Origin: Saprospiraceae bacterium
Lineage (GTDB): Bacteria; Bacteroidota; Bacteroidia; Chitinophagales; Saprospiraceae
Direction of reading: 5' to 3'
DNA: 64,000 nucleotides
NCBI GenBank assembly: GCA_028285545.1
Contig: JANQPA010000112.1
Span: 1-64,000, forward strand
Shown: in pieces, positions 61,140 to 64,000 of the stretch
Position numbering within the stretch: position 1 is the first letter of the stretch
How the letters are laid out: each line of letters starts with the position of its first letter
Notes under the pieces: generated by a model
What the model was told of the DNA's origin: nothing
What the model saw: the letters and a program-made list of their open reading frames with translations, nothing else
Databases searched by the model: none
Program-made: the position numbers and the translations under genes

Positions 61140-62063
61140 ATGATGAAAAACTACACCCCAACATCAGAAGACTTTGTTTTAGCTATCCAAAAAGGATTTG
61201 ATCTTTTGAAACAACACAAGATCTATAATCAAGCAATTATTCTACGAAAGCTAAAGACATTGGAAATAGAAGTTTCTCCTGCCTCATTCAGCAATATCAT
61301 CAATAATAAAAAGAAGCCTGGCCCACTTTTATTAAAAAGCATCTCTGAAGGAATTACCAAAATTATCGAAAAGGAATTAGGGTTTGAGTATTTTTTCGAA
61401 TTAAAAGAATTTAAAGCCTTCCCTTCTTCCCATAAATGGGAGCCTGAAATAATTGAAGAATTTGATGAATCAAAAGTCAACCTAAACAAAGAAGTAGATT
61501 ATAAGCAGGAAGGCCGCCTCCCCATTCACGAAAAGGTCAATTTCATGCAATCAGCAGAGACAGAAGTAATAGAATTAGGAGTTAGACTTAACACTTTTAT
61601 CGAATATTTTCGATCTAGAAATGAACATGAATTTTCTAAACCCTTTATGGAAATGCTGAAAAACGGAATTAATTTCAAGCTGTTTTTACTTGATCCTTTT
61701 TCAAATGAAGCCTTGCTATATTTTAAGGACAGAGCTATTTTTCAAACAAGAGAAGAAGAATCTATCGCCGTCATTAAAAAGGTTATAGAGCGGCTCGAAG
61801 AATTGCACCAACAGGTTGTCGAAATGAGATTGCCCGGAAAATTTGAAGTATATTCTTATAAGCACATTCCCTACAATCATTTTCTCATAACTGACGGGTG
61901 GAAACCCCATGGAAAGATGATGATCTCCCATTATTTATATGGAATTCGTCGGGCAGATAGCCCGGTAGTAGTATTTTCGCAACAACATAATTACGATTTG
62001 TATAGAAAATACTGGGATTCTTTTAAATGTTTAACAAAAGGAGCCAAAAGGCTCTTTCACTAA
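61140..62063 (+). CDS. HTH regulator with C-terminal DUF5919-like domain
   Basis: 307 residues. The N-terminal ~85 residues form a XRE-like helical unit ('NQAIILRKLKTLEIEVSPASFSNIINNKKKPG'). The C-terminal ~170 contain 'IELGVRLNTFIEYF', 'MLKNGINFKLFLLDPFSNEAL' and 'YSYKHIPYNHFLITDGWKPHGKMM', which recall the DUF5919/PLD-like sensor domains of some transcription regulators. The classic HKD motif is absent. Probably a one-component regulator; ligand unknown. AT-rich. Confidence 0.7.
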   Translation: MMKNYTPTSEDFVLAIQKGFDLLKQHKIYNQAIILRKLKTLEIEVSPASFSNIINNKKKPGPLLLKSISEGITKIIEKELGFEYFFELKEFKAFPSSHKWEPEIIEEFDESKVNLNKEVDYKQEGRLPIHEKVNFMQSAETEVIELGVRLNTFIEYFRSRNEHEFSKPFMEMLKNGINFKLFLLDPFSNEALLYFKDRAIFQTREEESIAVIKKVIERLEELHQQVVEMRLPGKFEVYSYKHIPYNHFLITDGWKPHGKMMISHYLYGIRRADSPVVVFSQQHNYDLYRKYWDSFKCLTKGAKRLFH

Positions 62064-62538
62064 ACCAGACCTTCTTTATTAATAATGGGCTTATTGTGGC
62101 CAAAAATTTTATAAAATTTTATCAAAAGCTCATAAATATTCTTGCCTATTTACCTGCCTTTCTTTTTAAGTCATCTTTGCTTTGCTATAAAGGGAAAACT
62201 ACAGGATTCCTAAAAAGCAAAATGGTGCTTTCTATTCACTAAGAACATCGATGATCAGTAATTGAATTAATGTCGTCTGTTTTGGCAAAGGCCTAAAACA
62301 GACTAGACAGAGGTATGCCCAATAGGGTGTTTCTGACTCTTTGATGAGTAGCTGCAGATACTCTGAGTTAACCCTCAGCACCGCGTAACAATCAATTTTT
62401 TAACGCTTTAAATTCTTCAGCTATGACTTTAATAGATGTGATAGTCGTTCTATCTATTGTTCTAGAGGATATTATGATTACTTAACCAATATTGGATTGA
62501 ATATTATTTAACTTAGAGGTTACCTTAAGTAATGGGAG
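62064..62538. other. 475-nt spacer between convergent genes
   Basis: Contains a hairpin GTCTGTTTT / AAAACAGAC (62275-62283, 62295-62303). Short frames here, such as 62027-62242, overlap the end of the regulator gene and have no recognised features. No gene, tRNA or clear terminator was found. Confidence 0.45.
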
Positions 62539-63960
62539 TTATTCAAATTGACTTGGATAACTCTCCATTTTTTGCTCCAACCAGGGTCTGCAAACCAACC
62601 ATTGAGAGGTCTTCATTGTCGCTTCTATTTCCTGTTTAGACTGCCTATTCTTATATAATAATTCTAAAATTCTTACGAAGTTCAGACAGCTATCAATCGT
62701 ATTTTGGCTTAATGTCCTGTTTCTTTTAAGGAAGATTTTAAAAGAAGAAATTAATGCCTTAAGCGATTTTCGATAGCTAATCCCAAGTTCATAATAACAT
62801 CTGAGTTGCAATATTTTAGATTGTAAGGTATAAGTATGATCTTTAAATTTTGCTTCTCTTAGCAGCTCCAGCGTTTTCTCAAAATCGCCCCTTCCGAAGG
62901 AAATTCTGGCTCTAGAAATCAAAGTAGCGGATTCTCTCCCTTCTCGAGGCAGGCCAATTGAAAAGCTTTCTACAAAATAGGTGGCCCATTTAAATTCTTT
63001 TTGTGCACATGCCGTATTCACAATGTTGTGAAATCGAGACTCGGAAATAGAGTCTTCAGGTTTTAAAATTTCGTTTTTGATGGCATAATCAAAAATATCA
63101 AAGGCATGTTTTGGCCCTTCAGGCTTACCTGCTTTATTTAATTTGATGGCATGATTGGTAAGATAGGACAATAGAATATTTTGATCTTCATGATTCAGGT
63201 TTTGGATTTCCGGTGAGCAAAAAATTTCTTTCAATATATTAAAATCAATGTCTGAAGATGAGGTAATCAAATTAAATAAATGACCATAAACCCGAGATAA
63301 TAAATCAAATGCACTTAAAGTTTTTTCATTATCTATAGCGGGTTCTAAGCTTTTGGGATAATCGAATAAAGTATTTTGTAGAATTCCTTGCCTGTTTTTT
63401 ATCTCACAATAATATTTCAATCGAAGAAGTTGGTAAAAAACATGTAATTGCACAAAAGCTTTTTGGACAGTTTGATTATTCTTACTGACTTTATGAGTAG
63501 AAGCATAATAATATTCCTGATGCCAAACTTTTATTAGGTGCAAAAAATTCTCAATACCTGCTTTTTGATCGTTTAGTTGTTTTTTTATGGTATCTAGCTG
63601 CCTATAAAATGAGTCATCATTCTTTTTTTCCTTATAAACTTCTAATAAGATAGATTCTTTTAACAAGGCATTATTATTAATAGCATACCAGACTAAAAAC
63701 TCTTCTAACCACTGAAAAAGTTTGTGAAGTTCATTGGAGATCCTTTTGTCTTTTGAGTCTTTAAGCTTCAAAACCTTTTCCTGGACATAAGCCTTACTTA
63801 ACTTGTTATCTTCAAAGTTGGGATGAAATTTTTTTATGTGATTAAAAATAGACAATGCCACTTTTTGTCCCGAATAAAGCCCATTTAGATACTTATCAAA
63901 GGCAGATAATTCTTTACTATTTAGATACATTAAACCTTTAATAAATTTACTATTATGCAT
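62539..63960 (-). CDS. Helical-repeat protein, unknown
   Basis: 473 residues, nearly all alpha-helical, Lys/Leu-rich, no signal. Helix pairs such as 'RGDFEKTLELLREAKFKDHTY' and 'KILQLRCYYELGISYRKSLK' look like degenerate TPRs. 'MYLNSKELSAFDKYLNGLY' at the N-terminus begins a possible capping domain. Similar in size and composition to the protein at 32401-33900, suggesting a lineage-specific family. Function unknown; the start is at 63960 near the window end. Confidence 0.7.
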   Translation of the reverse strand: MHNSKFIKGLMYLNSKELSAFDKYLNGLYSGQKVALSIFNHIKKFHPNFEDNKLSKAYVQEKVLKLKDSKDKRISNELHKLFQWLEEFLVWYAINNNALLKESILLEVYKEKKNDDSFYRQLDTIKKQLNDQKAGIENFLHLIKVWHQEYYYASTHKVSKNNQTVQKAFVQLHVFYQLLRLKYYCEIKNRQGILQNTLFDYPKSLEPAIDNEKTLSAFDLLSRVYGHLFNLITSSSDIDFNILKEIFCSPEIQNLNHEDQNILLSYLTNHAIKLNKAGKPEGPKHAFDIFDYAIKNEILKPEDSISESRFHNIVNTACAQKEFKWATYFVESFSIGLPREGRESATLISRARISFGRGDFEKTLELLREAKFKDHTYTLQSKILQLRCYYELGISYRKSLKALISSFKIFLKRNRTLSQNTIDSCLNFVRILELLYKNRQSKQEIEATMKTSQWLVCRPWLEQKMESYPSQFE

Positions 63961-64000
63961 AATGAATGGTTAATGACACTCAGCAAAAGGGGATAAAAAT

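Noticed and set aside
62027..62242. 71-codon frame after the HTH regulator
   Set aside because: Overlaps the regulator's 3' end in another frame and has no family or signal support.
1..64000. Prophage, integrative element or rRNA/tRNA cluster
   Set aside because: No integrase, phage structural genes, conjugation genes or RNA-gene signatures were recognised; only an IS-like end at 1-99.

Overview
This window reads as a chromosomal segment of an AT-rich Bacteroidota bacterium, most likely from the Saprospiria (Saprospiraceae/Lewinella/Haliscomenobacter type). Three things point there: a Sec-type (clade II) nitrous oxide reductase cluster with a TonB receptor; many small lipoproteins, DUF6090-type membrane proteins and porin-like beta-barrels; and start regions with almost no Shine-Dalgarno signal. 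The lineage is inferred from gene content only. No rRNA, tRNA, CRISPR array or prophage was seen.

Layout. 1-99: the end of an IS3-like element, cut by the window edge. 153-5951 (minus): a multidrug-type efflux operon (TetR, TolC, HlyD, two ABC ATPases, ABC-2 permease) resembling the cecR-ybhGFSR arrangement, with a repeated 21-bp palindromic candidate operator. 6125-6964: an AT-rich orphan lipoprotein. 6992-15910 (plus): the most interesting metabolic locus, a type III polyketide synthase with a flavin hydroxylase and methyltransferase, joined to a private fatty-acid module (enoyl reductase, dehydratase, ketosynthase, ACP, phosphopantetheinyl transferase) and an MMPL/RND exporter. The likely product is a modified phenolic lipid (alkylresorcinol/quinone class). 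15958-33900: housekeeping and accessory single genes (hydrolase, VOC, GNAT, LytTR regulator, DUF418, DUF6090 pair, DinB, DNA alkylation repair, methyltransferase, ArgE, YfcC, RidA, amidohydrolase fused to an NTF2-like domain). 34481-36577: porin-like protein, GNAT, exonuclease III. 36773-39163: an ECF sigma factor, its putative membrane partner with a C-terminal beta-barrel-like domain, and a small membrane protein. The sigma operon and the small gene share the same ECF-type promoter (AACC-N17-CGTATA).

40265-51409: a denitrification (N2O-reduction) locus. An Rrf2 regulator, a lipoprotein cytochrome c and a heme-copper-oxidase-like membrane protein diverge from nosZ, a membrane protein, nosL, nosD, nosF and nosY. 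These are followed by a small cysteine protein and a NosA/OprC-like copper TonB receptor carrying the CX3M and HXM motifs. Two palindromes sit symmetrically in the divergent promoter region. 51651-63960: tandem duplicated lipoproteins, a VWA protein with repeated domains, PaaK, a thioredoxin-like lipoprotein, LysE, Uma2, a third DUF6090 protein, an HTH regulator with a sensor-like C-terminus and a helical-repeat protein.

The intergenic spacers form a second layer of structure. Many are built from short repeated words (CAAT/ATTG, GACAGATAGA, CGTGAA, AAGTAGAA, CGCAAAT) whose two halves are complementary and fold into hairpins. Several are perfect stems of 17-24 bp and a nested one spans about 220 bp. 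This looks like a genome-wide style of spacer or terminator and is one of the main items worth following up.
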